Shown here: piece after piece, positions 37,601 to 50,900 of the stretch
How the letters are laid out: the number at the start of each line of letters is the position of its first letter
Numbering within the stretch: position 1 is the stretch's first letter
Source of the DNA: Parus major
Taxonomy: Eukaryota; Chordata; Aves; Passeriformes; Paridae
Direction of reading: 5' to 3'
DNA length: 64,000 bases
Assembly (NCBI RefSeq): GCF_001522545.3
Contig: NC_031769.1
Coordinates: forward strand, 73,141,335 to 73,205,334
Notes under the pieces: model-generated
Seen by the model: the letters and a program-made list of their open reading frames with translations, nothing else
Told to the model about the DNA's origin: nothing
Database searches by the model: none
Made by a program: the position numbers and the translations under genes

Positions 37601-40600
37601 TGAGATGGCCAACTTCATAATCTTTTCACTCTAATACGCAGAGAATGTGCAGAGATTTCTTCCAGCTGTCAGGTAACATAAGAATTGATTTGAGAGGGTC
37701 TTAAACCTGGACTTTAGGAAAATATTCAATATTGTCCTTGTACTTGGCAGTCCCAATTGCATAACACTGGTTAGAACCAAAAACACAAGGGCAGAAGTTC
37801 TCTAGGTGGATTTTCTTGAGTAACTTAGTCATTCTGGCAAAGCTTTTTAGCCATCTTAATTTTAGTCTTCTTTCAGTAGCTGACATTCAGAAACCCCAGG
37901 CATTACAATTTCCTGCCTCCATAACTCCACAAAAAATTTGTTTTATCACGTTCTTCACATGACCTATTTCACTATATCCTTACCCAGAGGTACTCAGTAA
38001 AGGGAGATGTGGGAAGTCATGAGGCTCTTTTCCATCTCACAGGCATTAAAGATGAACCAAGCCATCAGAAATATGCCTACCTCTTCCTCCACTAAGAATT
38101 GGAACATTTCAATGGAAATGATGATTTAAAATACAGAGGCCTTGGATGTACTGTTCCTGTCCTAATGGGCATAATGTTCAGAAAAATGTTAACCACATAA
38201 ATTGGTATACTTAGTTATTTACAAATATAGAAATGAAAATACTTTGTCATAAAAATATGTCTGTTGTGTCGTCTACACACAAGTTTGGATTAAAAAAAGC
38301 CCTGAATATTCCCCCCTGCCCATATGAAAAAAAGAAATTAATCCATGAAAAAGGACTGATAATGAAGAGGAAGCCTGGAGTTTGCATCAGACATATAAAA
38401 TATGTATACTTTAAGTTATGTTACTTCTCCAGTTAAGATATTGTGCCTGTATCAAGATTGTATGCACTTTTATTTTAGCTTAGTTTTAAGAAATCCTCTA
38501 GCCCATATCAAGCAGTAGGAATTAGGAACAAAAACCTGGGCTTCCTAGATAAATAGTACCTCTGGCTATTCTGGTTTTAATGTTTCAAACTGAATCGGAA
38601 TATATTATTTTATACTGAATCTACTGTGGCTGGGTGCCACAATCTCTGTGTAGATAGCTATGACATACCATTGTAGTGTACCAAAAGTCAGATTCAGTTC
38701 TGTACATTTTTTGTGAAAATTTTGAGTAACAAAACAAAGCCCATAGTGAGTCAAGTAAGACTTGAGTATCTGATTTGTGATGAAAGATACAAAATTTAGG
38801 GAGAGGTCAGGGACATAAAAATATTAGCTTATTAAATCTTGTAACAGATGGTTCTTGTGTTATGTTTATTGTCATAACCATTCATCTTCCTAAAGGTTTA
38901 ACTGCTCTCCCTATTTATTTTTTTTTTTTTGTCATGATATCTATAAAATATTCCTAGTCTAATTACAGTTTCTACTTCTTTGAGCCAGCCTAACTTTTTC
39001 TTTGATTTCTGTTGCATGATTCAGTTACCAATCTAGACTTAAATGAAGTTCAACTATTTATTAAGGTGTGGTCTGAAATCTTGAATTTAGAAGATAGAAG
39101 AGTAAAAAATCCTAGAAGTAACACAGTATCTTATCTACCATAACTAGTTTTCAATTGTGGATTAATAGGACAAGGCATTTTGGCAACAAAAAGGTTTTCA
39201 GAGCGATGGCAGATTAGGAACAAGAGCCAGACTTGCTTGAAATTTAAGTGTGCCAACAGAGAAATACTCTTTCTACAACTGTGTGAAATTTAGTGAAGAC
39301 ACTTCTATTGCCCAGGAATTATGAAACATTAAGAAGTCAGGATCTATGTGTTTGATGTAATTTATCATTAAAATAAGCATAAGACATAGTTTTGTCTAGC
39401 TTATACTAAAGTAACATGAAATTATTCTCTGTTCTAAGAGAATTTCTGCCAATATATTTTCTTATGGACTGATTAGACAGAGGCTATCTCACCAAACAAA
39501 ATGTTTCACATAGAGCTACTGTATTTTTGATACAAAATTTCATGTAATATTATGCTTTAGTCTCCCATGAAGAACTGTGTGTGTAATAGACGACTTGGAA
39601 AAAAACACTGATATAGCAATAGTGGATATGAATAAAGAGCAGAAAGAGGAAATTTTAGAAGATCAGCTCATTTTACTAAAAGAGAAGAAACAAGAAATAA
39701 CAACCCTTGCTATTCTGTGTTGCTGTAGCAGTTTCTTCTACTTTTGTCAAGCATACTTAAAAACATTTGGAAAATGTGAGAGTTAAAAAAAATCAAAATG
39801 TTACATTAGTGATTGTACAGTATTAACTTTTCCATTTGCTTCCCTAAAAATACCATGGTAAATAACAATTACTTCCAGTTTCTCTTCAGTTTTATTTGAA
39901 ATGTCTAGTGCCTGGTTTCGTGATTCTGACAGCTCTGAAATAAGTTCTTAATATCATGCTGCACAATGATGTAAGCCTTCATTTCAAAGATGGGAGAAAG
40001 ACTGGGATTTAACTTTTGGTCTGACAAGGGCAGTTATGAAGCTACCATACTGTTCTTTGTATTGTAGTCAAATACTTTGTCAGGGAGCACAGAAGACGTA
40101 TATGTGGGATCCACACATACAACAATTTCTTTATGAAAATTTTTTGGGGAACTCTAACTTCTGAAAGCAGTAGTAAAATGAGAGGAATTACTGCAAATTA
40201 TCTGGACTTCTTTCCAACCATTTTTATTTTAAAATCTCAGTTTTCGTTTGGAATCCAATTAATATTTGTGTGTTTTTGAACCACAAGAACAACTGTTCTT
40301 CATTGGGTACATGCCCAATGTCAGTGTTCACAGCAAAGCTTTTGGGATTATTAATAGAGAATTACCAACTGCTGGACTCCAAAAAGACTGGAGTAAGTTC
40401 AAACTAAGTGTTTACAGTATGCAGTGTAAGCTCTCACAGCACCAAGGTCAGGGAAGATAAACTGAGACTTTAAAAATAAAGCAGATGTCAAGGGTGCCCA
40501 AGAGTAGGATCTGTTACAAATATCCATAATCCAGTTCACTGCAGCAGACCCCAAATTTAAACTTCTAAAGTCAAGTAAAGTATCTTTTCTTGTATGCAAT

Positions 40601-41310
40601 GGCAAAAGACCTCCTAAGGGGGTCATTTTTATTGCGAATTTTGCAATTATTCTGTTTACCAGTGAATTGGTCATAATGTAAAAAAACAGTAAAACAACCA
40701 TTGTATGAAGCTACAAGCAAGAATCTGCTAATCGACATCAGTTTTACTGAAAAAAAAAGGAGAGAAGAAAAAGAAATCCTAATGATAGAGTTTGTTATTT
40801 CCATGCTGGGCACATCCAAATCTCCCTCGAAGTTGGATGGAATAAATAAATTTTTAAAAACCCCAACAAAAAAAAACCACCACCACCACCAACAAAAAGA
40901 ATTGAAAACACCAAAAGCAAGTGAGAAAATGCCCAGTAAAGCTACTCTACTGTATATTTATTCAGCCTAAGAGAGGAAACTTGTGTCACGAAAGAGGTAA
41001 AGAAAAAGTAGGTAGCAACTTGTCATGAAGATTCTTCTGTAATCCTTCATTTTTATGTGAGCATTATCATTACATCTCAATGTGTAAAATCAGCTTCTCA
41101 TTCATGAGACAGTGGATGGCAAGGGCAATCATATTAGGCTGTGTCTCTATTAAATGTACTGTTCCCTTAACTAAAATAGCACATCCAAGGTGAGAAAACA
41201 AAGTCATGTCTATTTTTAATTCTGATGTAAAATATAATCCATGGTTTTAGGAGGCACAGAAATAGGAGGTTATAAGCTAAAACTTTCCTCCTTTGGAGAC
41301 AAGTGGCTTC

Positions 41311-41368
41311 TGTGTATGCATGTATACATATATACATACATATATATGTAGGTATGTATGTATGTATC
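41311..41368. repeat. TATG/TACA-type microsatellite
   Basis: Units of TGTA, CATA, TATA and GTATG form an impure AT-rich tetranucleotide tract, ending in four GTAT units. It is partly self-complementary (TACATA/TATGTA), so a cruciform is possible. Confidence 0.85.
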
Positions 41369-42944
41369 TTCAGACTCCATACATTATTAAAACAGCAATG
41401 TTTCCATGTCATAAGTATTAAGCATTAATTAAATATTGTTTTTAATGTTCTAAATGTATGAAAATAGGAAAATGCAAAGTAGCTGAGTGGAAGAGGATGG
41501 ATTTGTGTTGGTTTTGCTCTGGACTACAATCACAAATAATCAGGTAATTTCTCATTTAAAGAAAAGAGTAGAAGGTACAAGAAGAGTGCACATTGTTTGC
41601 AGAGAGGTTTTAAGGTACAGAGAATTCTTTACAGTCAGTAGCTATTCCAAAACTCTCCAGGAAACAAATAAAGGTTTCCTGTGTCACTGAATATTGTCCT
41701 GGTCTTTTATGTATTAGGCAGTACCTGAATTTGCAAAGCTCATAAATTGGACATGGCACAGGAAAAGATAATAAATGAGATTTATCATGATTTCAAATAA
41801 GATGTATTTGTTTCTTATTTGACTTTTGGCCTCAGGAACTTTAGAGCACATTTGAGTTACATTTGTCCTTCTTTTCTCCAAAGCTGTGAGAGCTAGAAAC
41901 TTGTAAAATGAAGCACAGATTTTCTTCTAGTTACATGACTGCAGGAACTAGAGCTTAAAGTTCGTACAACATGGGAATTGCAATAAAATTAGGAGTTGAC
42001 AAGTATGTATTATATAGAAGAAATCTTAATCCAAAACCAGAATCTTGACACAAGAAAAGTTGATAATTATTTGAAATTATTGGCCCATAGGCATGCAAGT
42101 AGTAAAGATGGAATGGCAGTATCTCTGCAGAACCAGATCTATAGAGAAATCCACTGAAAACATTAAAAATTATCTTCTTTTTTTTTTTTTCCCCCACATA
42201 TTCCTATCTCATCTGAATACAAAACTCAATTATTTCATTGTTGTGCTCCCTCTTGTGTAACTTTCTAATATTTACTTTATGGCTATTTTCATTTTTCTCT
42301 TGTACTGGAAGTATAATCCTAAATTAGAGATTTCTGTGTAGAGGCATTTCTATGTATGATGCATTTCTGTTGTCATACTGCAGAATGTCATCATACAGAA
42401 GCGCTGGAAGTGACTGTATCTGGTGACCAAGTGTCAGGCATTTTTAAAGGCGTGACAGAGAATTGCAGATTGCATCAGCAGTTCTGATGCAGATGGAGAC
42501 TTCCATGTTTACAGAGCCTTCCTCTTAAATGTCATGAGGATTGAGAAGTCTCATCACATGTGAAGAAGTATTTTTAATGGTGATACACTGACCCTGTATG
42601 ATACCTGATCAACCTACACTGGTCTAGTTAATGAGATCTGGAGGTGATAGGCATCCATATGGAGATGGCTATGTGTTTCTGAATGAAGAGTGCAATTGTC
42701 ACCTATCCATGCTGAAATAGTATGAAGTAGTTCTGGCATAAATTCTGTCAGACATCCAGGAGAGAAAATACTAATCTGAAATTTCAAGGTCACTTGGCTA
42801 CTACCCAGGCCTGCAGCAGTCTCAGTCTCGCCTCATTCATTGTTTTTTAGCTCACAAAACACAGTAATGAATAGAAGTGATCAGAAAAAATATCTTCCAA
42901 ATGGAATGGGAAGTCACCTCTGACTACTGCTCATTGTGACCTTT

Positions 42945-43285
42945 TTGGTACTTAAAAGGAGTTTATAAAAATGATCGAGGGGGACTTTTCACATGGGCAG
43001 ACAGTGATGGGAGAAGAGGAAATTTTTTAAACTTATATAGGGGATATTTAAATTAGACATTAGGAGGAAAATCTCTACCTAGAGGGTGTTGAGACATTGC
43101 AACAAGTTGCCCAGAAAAGTTGTGGATGCTCTGTTTATGGAAGTATCCAAGGCCAGATTGGATGGGGTCTTGGGAAACCTGACCTAGTGGATGACATCGC
43201 TGCCCATGGTGGCTGGAGGGGGCTTCAAACCAGATGATCTTTAAGGTCCCTTCCAACTCCAAACCATGTTATGGTTCTATAATAC
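42945..43285 (+). mobile_element. CR1 LINE 3' end, plus strand
   Basis: Starts in the ORF2 C-terminal region (GGTACTTAAAAGGAGTTTAT, then GACTTTTCACATGGGCAGAC). It continues through ATTAGACATTAGGAGGAAAA and the CAACAAGTTGCCCAGAAAAG segment to the 3' UTR (GATGATCTTTAAGGTCCCTT), ending with the tail GTTATGGTTCTATAAT near 43284. About 340 bp long and frame-broken. It is of a different CR1 subfamily from the 7.4, 46.8 and 60.5 kb copies. Confidence 0.93.
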
Positions 43286-45265
43286 TCTTCTTGCCAAAAG
43301 AGCAGCAGGTGCCATTGTTCATCACCTAATGGCGACTTGCCAAAAACCTTTTGTGAGCCACTGTGTGTTATGATGCCCTGCATCATTGGTGGAGTTAAAG
43401 TAGCTGATAATCACCTGAAATAATAGTAGTAGATAATCACTTGAAAATGCCACATGTCAGCTCCAGAAAACATGAAAATTATTTCTGTACAGAAATAAAA
43501 GGTATTTTAAGTTGGGGCCTTGTATTAGCCTCAGGTTCCTGAACTGCAGTTGTCTCAGATCTTAGTCTCTCTTGTTAAGGACTTCCATGCTATATATAAA
43601 GTAAGCCCTGTATTTAAAAAATATGAAGAATTTCAGATTACAACTTTTCCTTGATAAGCCTCATCCTTTGACACCTTAGCTGTTATTTCACTGTGAAGCT
43701 GCTTAACTCAGCTTCTATGAATGGGCTTTCTAATTTCTTTATGTGCTGAGAAAAATGTCATAAGGCCACCATGATGAAAAATACCCACTACTTTGCTTAT
43801 TGGAGGATTTTAGTACTGAATGTCTTGGTATCAGCAGCAAGCTCATTCAGAGAAGTTTTTACAGCAGGTAAGACTCCCTGTATTTATTTCAGGTTGATGC
43901 TGGTCTTAAATGCCAGTGGGATGAAAGCTATGTCATCAGTGGTTGGTATCATATAATGTACTAATGAATTGCAACAACTTGACCTTGCAACCTAACTGTT
44001 TCCTAATATGATCTATGAGGCTACTCTAAATTATCTAATACTGTATTTCATTTTTTGGCCATACTGCCAGGCATCCCAAAAGTCCACCTTTAGAAGTCTT
44101 GCCACCATGTCTTGATGTAAAATCAAGAATTTTTGTACTGAACTGACTCTTCCTTCTAAATGAGTATACATTTGAAATGTATACTTAAAGTCTTCAGAAA
44201 TTGCTGGGTACTCTCCCCCCTCCATTGTATGCACTCTAGCACCTTCATAGTCTAATTATCCTAGTGAAAATCTTAGTTCAAGATTATGTAATTATATCTA
44301 ACCTCCTTAAATGGTATTGGGAAAAAGATGCAAAACTGAACTTGATGGTGTAACATTAAGATATAGTGCTAGTTACAAGAATATACTAAAATTATTAAAT
44401 GTAAATTTAATGGAAGAGTTGACAAGAAAGGAAATTTCTGTTTCAGCTAGGTTAATGTAAATTAGTCTCTAACCCTCTCCAAATATCTTTTTAGTTCCTG
44501 AGCTCAAATTTACTAGTTTTTCTCAGGCAGAAATGGCAAAAGGTTATGATAAGATGCTACCACCAGCAGCCTCAAATTCTTTATCAGCTAGCATTTAATG
44601 CTAGCAAGGGAAGAAGGAGAGATGGTTATCTTCTTTGTTCTTCTGAGCCAATTAAGGCTATTTTTTTTCTTCCATTTTGTTACCAGTCTACTTTTTTTTA
44701 CACAGTAGCCTCCTTAAACCCCAATTAAGACAAAACATGTAAGAATTCTGAGTTTCTTAATTTTTCTTAATGACCCTGACTAGACTCATCTGGGCCAGAG
44801 CCTCACCATATCCTTTTGCTGTAGTACCATGACATTTATTTAAGATTAGATTTGGACACCTATTTTTTTCTTAAGGTAAATTAAAGTGATCTATTTTCAG
44901 TCCTGCCTTCAGCCCCAGCTTAGATCTTCAGCTATGTGAAGAGGTATGAAAACTAACAGAACTGAATTACTTAAACACTTCTGGTTTTGCCTCCATATGT
45001 ATTTTCATCAATGTATCTTCAATCAATGATATAAAAATTTACAGTGTCAAAAGACACTACAAGTAATGATAAGTGAGAGGAAATGTATTTAATTAGGGAA
45101 TGGTGTAAAATAAGTGAGCACTACAAAAAATGTTTTTCTAAAATCAGAACTTATGTGAAGATGTTGATAGCACTCAACTTTTTAAAGCAGACTAATCACT
45201 AGTATGTGCAAAATGAATTTCAATATAAAATGTTAATTTTCCATCTCAAATTTTCAACTGATCAT
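43286..45265. other. AT-rich non-coding DNA
   Basis: No gene recognised. It contains one near-palindrome at 44587-44605 (GCTAGCATT, a T, AATGCTAGC). Confidence 0.5.
44587..44605. repeat. 19-bp palindrome
   Basis: GCTAGCATT at 44587-44595 and its exact complement AATGCTAGC at 44597-44605 around a single T. No function is inferred. Confidence 0.85.
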
Positions 45266-45847
45266 TGTGCTGGTTTTGTTTGGGGGAGATTTAGTTTTGT
45301 TTACAATAGTTAACATGGGGTTGTGTTTTGGATTTGTGCAGAAAACAGTGTTGAGAATACAGAGATTACTTTATTACTGCTGAGCTGTGCTTATATACAT
45401 CAAGGCCTTTTCTGTTTCTCCTACTACCCTGAGAGTGAGGGGCCTGGGGGTGCACAAGAAGGTGGGAGGGGACACAGCTGGGATACCTGATCCCAGATGG
45501 CCAAAGGGATATTCCATACCACATGGCATCTTGCTCAGGATATGAGGGACAGAACAAGGAAGTGGAAGAAGTTTTGAGTGATGGACTTGCCATTCCAAGT
45601 CACTTTTGTTTGTGATGGAGCCTTGCTTTCCTGGAGATAGGTGATCATCTGCCTGATGATGGGAAGCAGTAAAGTAATTAATTGTTTTTCTTTGTTTGTA
45701 TATGCAGCTTTTGCTTCACACATTAAACTGCCTTTATCTCAAGCCACAAGAGTTTCATTATTTTTACTTCTCAATTCTCTACCCCATCCCACTGAGGCAA
45801 TTGAGCTGTGCTGTTCCTTAGCTGTTAGCTGGGGTTAAACCATGATA
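45266..45847 (+). mobile_element. Solo ERVL-type LTR, plus strand
   Basis: Full-length-looking LTR of about 580 bp from an avian endogenous retrovirus family that I recognise as ERVL-like (class III). It begins TGTGCTGGTTTTG. It contains GTTTTGGATTTGTGCAGAAA, CAAGGCCTTTTCTG, GGGGGTGCACAAGAAG and CCAAAGGGATATTCCATACC. It then has TGGAGCCTTGCTTTCCTGGA, the polyadenylation-type motif ATTAAA at 45722-45727, and the terminal CTGGGGTTAAACCATGATA (consensus terminal CA decayed to TA). The bases just outside are ATCAT on the left (45261-45265) and AGCAT on the right (45848-45852). They match at four of five positions, as expected of a 5-bp target duplication. No internal retroviral sequence adjoins, so it is a solo LTR. 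Short open frames inside it are not genes. Confidence 0.88.
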
Positions 45848-46771
45848 AGCATGAAACTGGTTTGTACGGTGGATAGTGGGATTTAACATTTTGAAATATC
45901 TTCCATTTGTAAAACTAAAAAGGAAAGTGCCTGGTCTCTTATCATACACTTTCGAGTTCTTTAGTGATTCAGTAACATGGAGATATTGGCTCTGAAGAGA
46001 GCTATAAATAATTTGAGCATTTCACTTTGCAGGAGGAACAATATTATATATTGCTTTTAAAAATTCTGTTTCCTATCATACATCAGAAGCACAGGTGAAA
46101 AAAATAAATCTGAAGTGCAGGCAGACACAATACTCATGTTAAGGATGCTGACTGTCAAGTGTGTAAACCCAAGGGAGCTGTGCTTCTCATGCAGAGTCTG
46201 ATCAACTGCATAACTACTCAGTCTTAAAATCACAATGAGTATCTCTTGTGCATTTGTTTTCAAAAGCATTTAAAATTATATTTAATGAGGTAGGGTAACT
46301 AGACTCTTAATCTAACTGCTTATTTGATGATTATGAATTGGTATTGATCTTGAACTAGAATTTGATGTAATTCAAAAGGGCCTGTTTAAGTTTTCCTAAT
46401 ATTTTGTTCTTGCTGTACTTTCCAGTATGCAGGGTGAAGGTCTTCATTCCCCCACTTGTGAATTACCACCTGAAAAGTTTCATGATATGACAGTCTCTGA
46501 TACTTATAAACCACACTGGATTCCCCACTCTTTTAATTTTTCTGGACTTCAAAATGTTTAGGTGATTAGGTGCCCAAAGCATATAAACTGAATAGGTTAA
46601 TAATATACCTTCTTCAGATGTCCCTTAGCAACTTGCTTTGCAAGTTACCTATAAAGTCATCTTTATGCATCTACACATAGCAATATCACACTATTCGTGA
46701 GGGATGTGAGCAATTATGGGAGACCTGCTGTGGATAAATACAACACTCAATGTAAAAATCTAATACAATTA
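45848..46771. other. AT-rich non-coding DNA
   Basis: Between the solo LTR and a CR1. No gene or repeat recognised. Confidence 0.5.
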
Positions 46772-47940
46772 GAATCCTAGAATATCATGAGTTGGAAGAA
46801 ACCCACAAGGATCATTGAATGCCTGTTCTTGGGCTGTGCACAGGACAGTTCCAAGAACTGCACTATGTCTTGAACTCTCTCAGGCTTGGTTCCATGACCA
46901 CTTTTCCAGGGGAGCCTGTTCCAGTGCTGAACCACCCTCTGGGTTAAAATCCTTTTGTTAATATCTAACCTAAACCTCCCCTAACACAAATTCAGGCCAT
47001 TCCCTCAAGTTCTATCACTGGACACCACAGAGAAGAGATTAGTGTCTGCCCGTCTTCCGCATCTCATGAGGAAATTGTAGACTGCCATGAGGTGTTCCCT
47101 CAGTCTCCTCTTCTCCAGGCTGAACAGACCAAGTGACCTCAGACACTCCTCATACAGCTTCCCCTTAAGGCTCTTCACCAACCTCGTGGCCCTCCTTGGG
47201 ATAATGTCTTATAGTTTAACGCCTTTCTTCTATTGTGGCACCCAAAACTGCCCCCAGCTCTTGAGGTGAGGCTGCCCCAGCCCAGAGCAGAGCAGGACAA
47301 TCCCCTCCCTTGCCTGGCTGGCCATGCTGTGCCTGATGCCCCCCAGGACAGGGTTGTTCCTCCTGGCTGCCAGGGCACTGCTGATTCAGATTCAACTTGC
47401 CATGGACCAGAATCCCAGGTCCCTTTCCATGGCACTGCTCTCCAGCCTCTCATTCCCCAGTTTGTCTGTACATCCAGGGTTGTCCCATCTCAGGTGCAGA
47501 ATCCAGCACATGTCTTTGTTAAAGCTCATATGGCTGGTGATTGCCCAGTCCTCTAGCTTATCCGGGTCTCTCTGCAAGGCCTCCCTGCCCTGGAGGAGGT
47601 CAACAGCTCCTCCCAATTTTGTATCATCTGAGAACCTGTCCAGTATCCCTCCAAGTCCTGCATCCAAATAATTTATAAAGGTGATAAAGAGCACAGGGCC
47701 AAGGATGGAGCCCCACTAGCAGAACACCACTAGTGACAAGTTATCATCTGAATGCGGTGATCCGCATTCATTATGATCCTTCGTGCCTGAACCATGAACC
47801 AGTTGCTCTCCCAGCACAACAGGTTTATCCAGCTGTGCACTGGACATTGTTTCCAGAAGGAACCTGTGAGAGATGGCATAGAAAGCTTTGCTGCAATCCA
47901 AAGAGATCACTTCATGTGGCTTGCCTTGTTACTTGCATTA
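46772..47940 (-). mobile_element. CR1 LINE, 5'-truncated, minus strand
   Basis: The left edge AGAATCCTAGAATATCATGA is the reversed CR1 3' tail. Moving right, the reverse strand gives the ORF2 C-terminus and then the RT. A long frame (47694 back to 47392) holds FSDDTKLGGAVDLLQGRE (FSDD at 47634 back to 47623), the SFNKDMCWILHLRWDNPG segment and LGNERLESSAMERDLG. Further 5' lies SLDCSKAFYAISHRFLLETM (about 47905 back to 47845), RT motif A with Tyr where an Asp normally follows KAF. The segments lie in different frames, so the copy is inactive. The right limit is uncertain to about 30 bp. It is closely similar to the copy at 60.5 kb, but inverted. Confidence 0.93.
47750..47769. repeat. 8-bp perfect hairpin within CR1
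   Basis: GAATGCGG, loop TGAT, CCGCATTC. It lies between the RT motif A part and the FSDD part of the minus-strand CR1, where the frame is disturbed. It may be a local copy-and-invert event rather than an original CR1 feature. Confidence 0.8.
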
Positions 47941-50900
47941 CCCTACACAGACCTTTTGCTGTGCAAGTCAACAATTTTCTTTGTTCATTATTTGCCCTGC
48001 TTTTCCAAGAACACATCCAGGTCCCTCAAAAACAGCAAGATACAGCATAGTTAGATCCCCATTACTATGTAATAGACATAGCAAACCTCTGACCCCTAAA
48101 TGGTTGCTGTGAGTTCTATTTTAACTGCAAGCTCACTAGCAATAGCAAGAGATGGTCTTGCTCTATTTCCACTATTGCCTCAGCCTTTGGGCTCAAGCTT
48201 TCAAGCTTGTACAGTGTGCTTTTCATCATTCTGTCCGGGCACGCTTTTTTTAAATCAAAATTTTCCCTCAATATTTTTTAAAGGAATTAAGGGAGCACTG
48301 AAGCACTGATACAGTAATTCTGATATTGTGTATGTCCTGAGCACCAGAAGTAGTGAAAGTGAGGTCAAGTATGAGAGTAAAACTATATTATATAGCTGGC
48401 AAATATTACAGCCAGGGAATCTATTCTCAGATAATATAAGTACCTATATGTCATTAGGAATAATAAGATGATTAGTAGTGAAAAACTGCTAAAAGCTAGA
48501 ATCTGGAGAGATTCTGGCAGCTTTGTTGCAGCAGAAAACAACGCTAAACAAAGTTTGTGCTTTTTTTCAAAGCAGCAGCAAAAAACTAGTTAAATTCATG
48601 CCAGAAAACTTTTAAGATTTATCTCCAGATACCAGGAATGATCACTCACTACAAAGGCAGGAATCAATCCTGCAATAAGAAGTTATGCAACAACTTTCAC
48701 TATAGAAGTTTTTTCTTCTGAACACTAATATTTTGTTCACCTACCACCTGTACATTGTTCCGTATTTTACTAGTTTCCGTAGACATATCTTTTTTTCTTA
48801 AATACAGCAGTGTATCTAAGTCATAGCATAATATGACAGAAGCAGGAGTGAAATATTTACTTGTAGAAGCAATTGTCAATCATCTCCCCTTAAGAGTATT
48901 AAAATGATTAATGCATTGCTCTTTACAGATAATATTTACTGATTAAGACTTCTGATCCCCCCAGAATTGTTGAATAAATGAACACTATTTTAATGATGGG
49001 TATAGAACAGCATGCCCTGACTGCTCCTGGAGAGTTGCTACTGTGGCTGCATATTTTGCTTGGGAGTGGATAAGGAGCACTGTAGCAAAAAGCATAGAGA
49101 GGAAAACATCGTTCTCAAGAGTGTTACAGTGCATGTGACCAGAGATGGTTAGGTGATGGATGAAGTAAGTGTTGTGGAAGCATTACAACATTTTAATAGT
49201 ATCCAGTTAATAGAACTAGCTGTTTGATAACACAAGGAAATAACCAGAAAAAGTAATAAGCAAGAATTGTTGAGGCAAAAGTTTAAATCCAGACAGAGTT
49301 GTAAGGCAAGAAAAGACACTACAGAAATTAAAGCATTTATTTCCTTGGTATCTATTTCTTTCCTACAGGTAGAATATAGGTTTCCTGCCTCACTATGTAT
49401 GTGCTGCTGAAGACTTAATAAGTGGGATCCCATATTTTCCAGAAAATGAGCACTTTGGCTTATTATAAAAATATCTTTTTATTGGTTATAAATAACTTTC
49501 TCCTCCAGTTTACAATCCAGGGGAACTAGGTCATCTGTTGCACAGAACAGCATGTTTTGAATGACTTGAGAGTCTTAGTGGCTTTTCTCTGCCAGAACCT
49601 AGGTAGAAGATCCTGCTCTGGTTTAGAAACCGAACAGTAGGCTTGCCATTGTACTTAGCTGGCTAAAGAATAATGTGTCTTTATAAATGCTTTGGTGAAG
49701 ACTCAAGGTGTTTATAATTTCTTTCAGGAGCATATGGAAATAAGCTTAAGCTGTGTTTGTGCTTTCCCCCAAAAACTGACTAAGAATTTAATATGTGGTC
49801 ATTAGAATTTCTTTCCTCTAAAGTACTGAAACAGAAAGTACTGAAGGCTAATTTAAATGTTAATGTAACACATAGTGAGGTGATCAGTGCAGAAGCTCTG
49901 TGGGAATATAGTCTTTACAGGTGTCAAAGTACAGTAGAAATGTAGTTTCTTGGATGATAAATATTTCAGGTACTAAATATGCAACCATAGTATCAGTGTC
50001 AGTGAATTTGGGTGTCACAGCTGTGGACTGTTGTTAACTGAACTGAAAAAACTGTCAAAGAAAGGTTTAGCTACTTATATATTGGTATAATCTGTTGGTA
50101 AATTCTGGTAAGCTCATATTTTCTCTTACACTTTTGTTCCCAGAATGGTTTTTCGGGTATGACATCTTGTAATCACATATATCTGTAATGATAATTACTA
50201 TACATACACCAATATCACAATTCTTCTCATAGTTCTACAAGTATTATTCAGTATATACTGTTCATTTAAAATATACTTATCTCTGTTAGGTATATACACT
50301 TACCTAAGTAATGAATGTAACTTTGAAAACACTTAAATGATAAAGAATTAGCGTGACATTTCACCTATTGAACACCAGGGAAGTCTAAAATCAAGCAGCT
50401 TAACTGTACAGATTTTTCTAAGAGCATCTTAATGGTGATAAAAGGCAGTCTGAGGTGACAGACTGATTTAAGGCTAATTAGTGAGATCCTGGTTAGGACC
50501 ACAGGGCCTAATGATTTGATAAAGCTGTCTTGCCAAGCATTGATCTCTAACTTTTTCTTGAAACTCTACAAATAGTTCTCATTAAGTCCTAGTAATATGT
50601 CTGAAATTAAACATCTGGATCCCTGGACTGCAGTCAGAACACCCACTACAAAACCCAAAAATTTGTCTCATCATTGAAGTTAGTGATGAAACTAGGGGGA
50701 ACAATGATATTTAGTTACACACCCACCCATCAAAAGCCTACATAGTAATTTTCAGGAGAACAGAATTGTCTGGAGCACTAGTTAATTATGGATGGTTCAC
50801 CACTGTTACTCTGCTATTGATTTATCATTGATCCTTTCTCGTGGCTTGAATTGAGGTTCTTATTTTTTGTTTGCTCTTTTTACCTGTTTCTGAGATGAAT

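Larger units (their letters stand above)
34416..42944. other. AT-rich non-coding DNA, no gene seen
   Basis: About 8.5 kb with short chance open frames only. T or A runs lie near 36160, 37350, 38920 and 40860, and a TATG microsatellite at 41311-41368. No LTR or CR1 recognised. Confidence 0.5.

Noticed and set aside
39577..39786. Lys/Glu-rich 69-codon frame resembling a coiled coil
   Set aside because: The Lys/Glu run follows A/G-rich DNA and is short; no further support.
45366..45598. Two overlapping minus-strand frames of about 75 codons
   Set aside because: They lie wholly inside the ERVL-type solo LTR, which is non-coding.
47233..47671. Overlapping plus-strand frames (107 and 115 codons)
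   Set aside because: Antisense of the minus-strand CR1 coding remnant.
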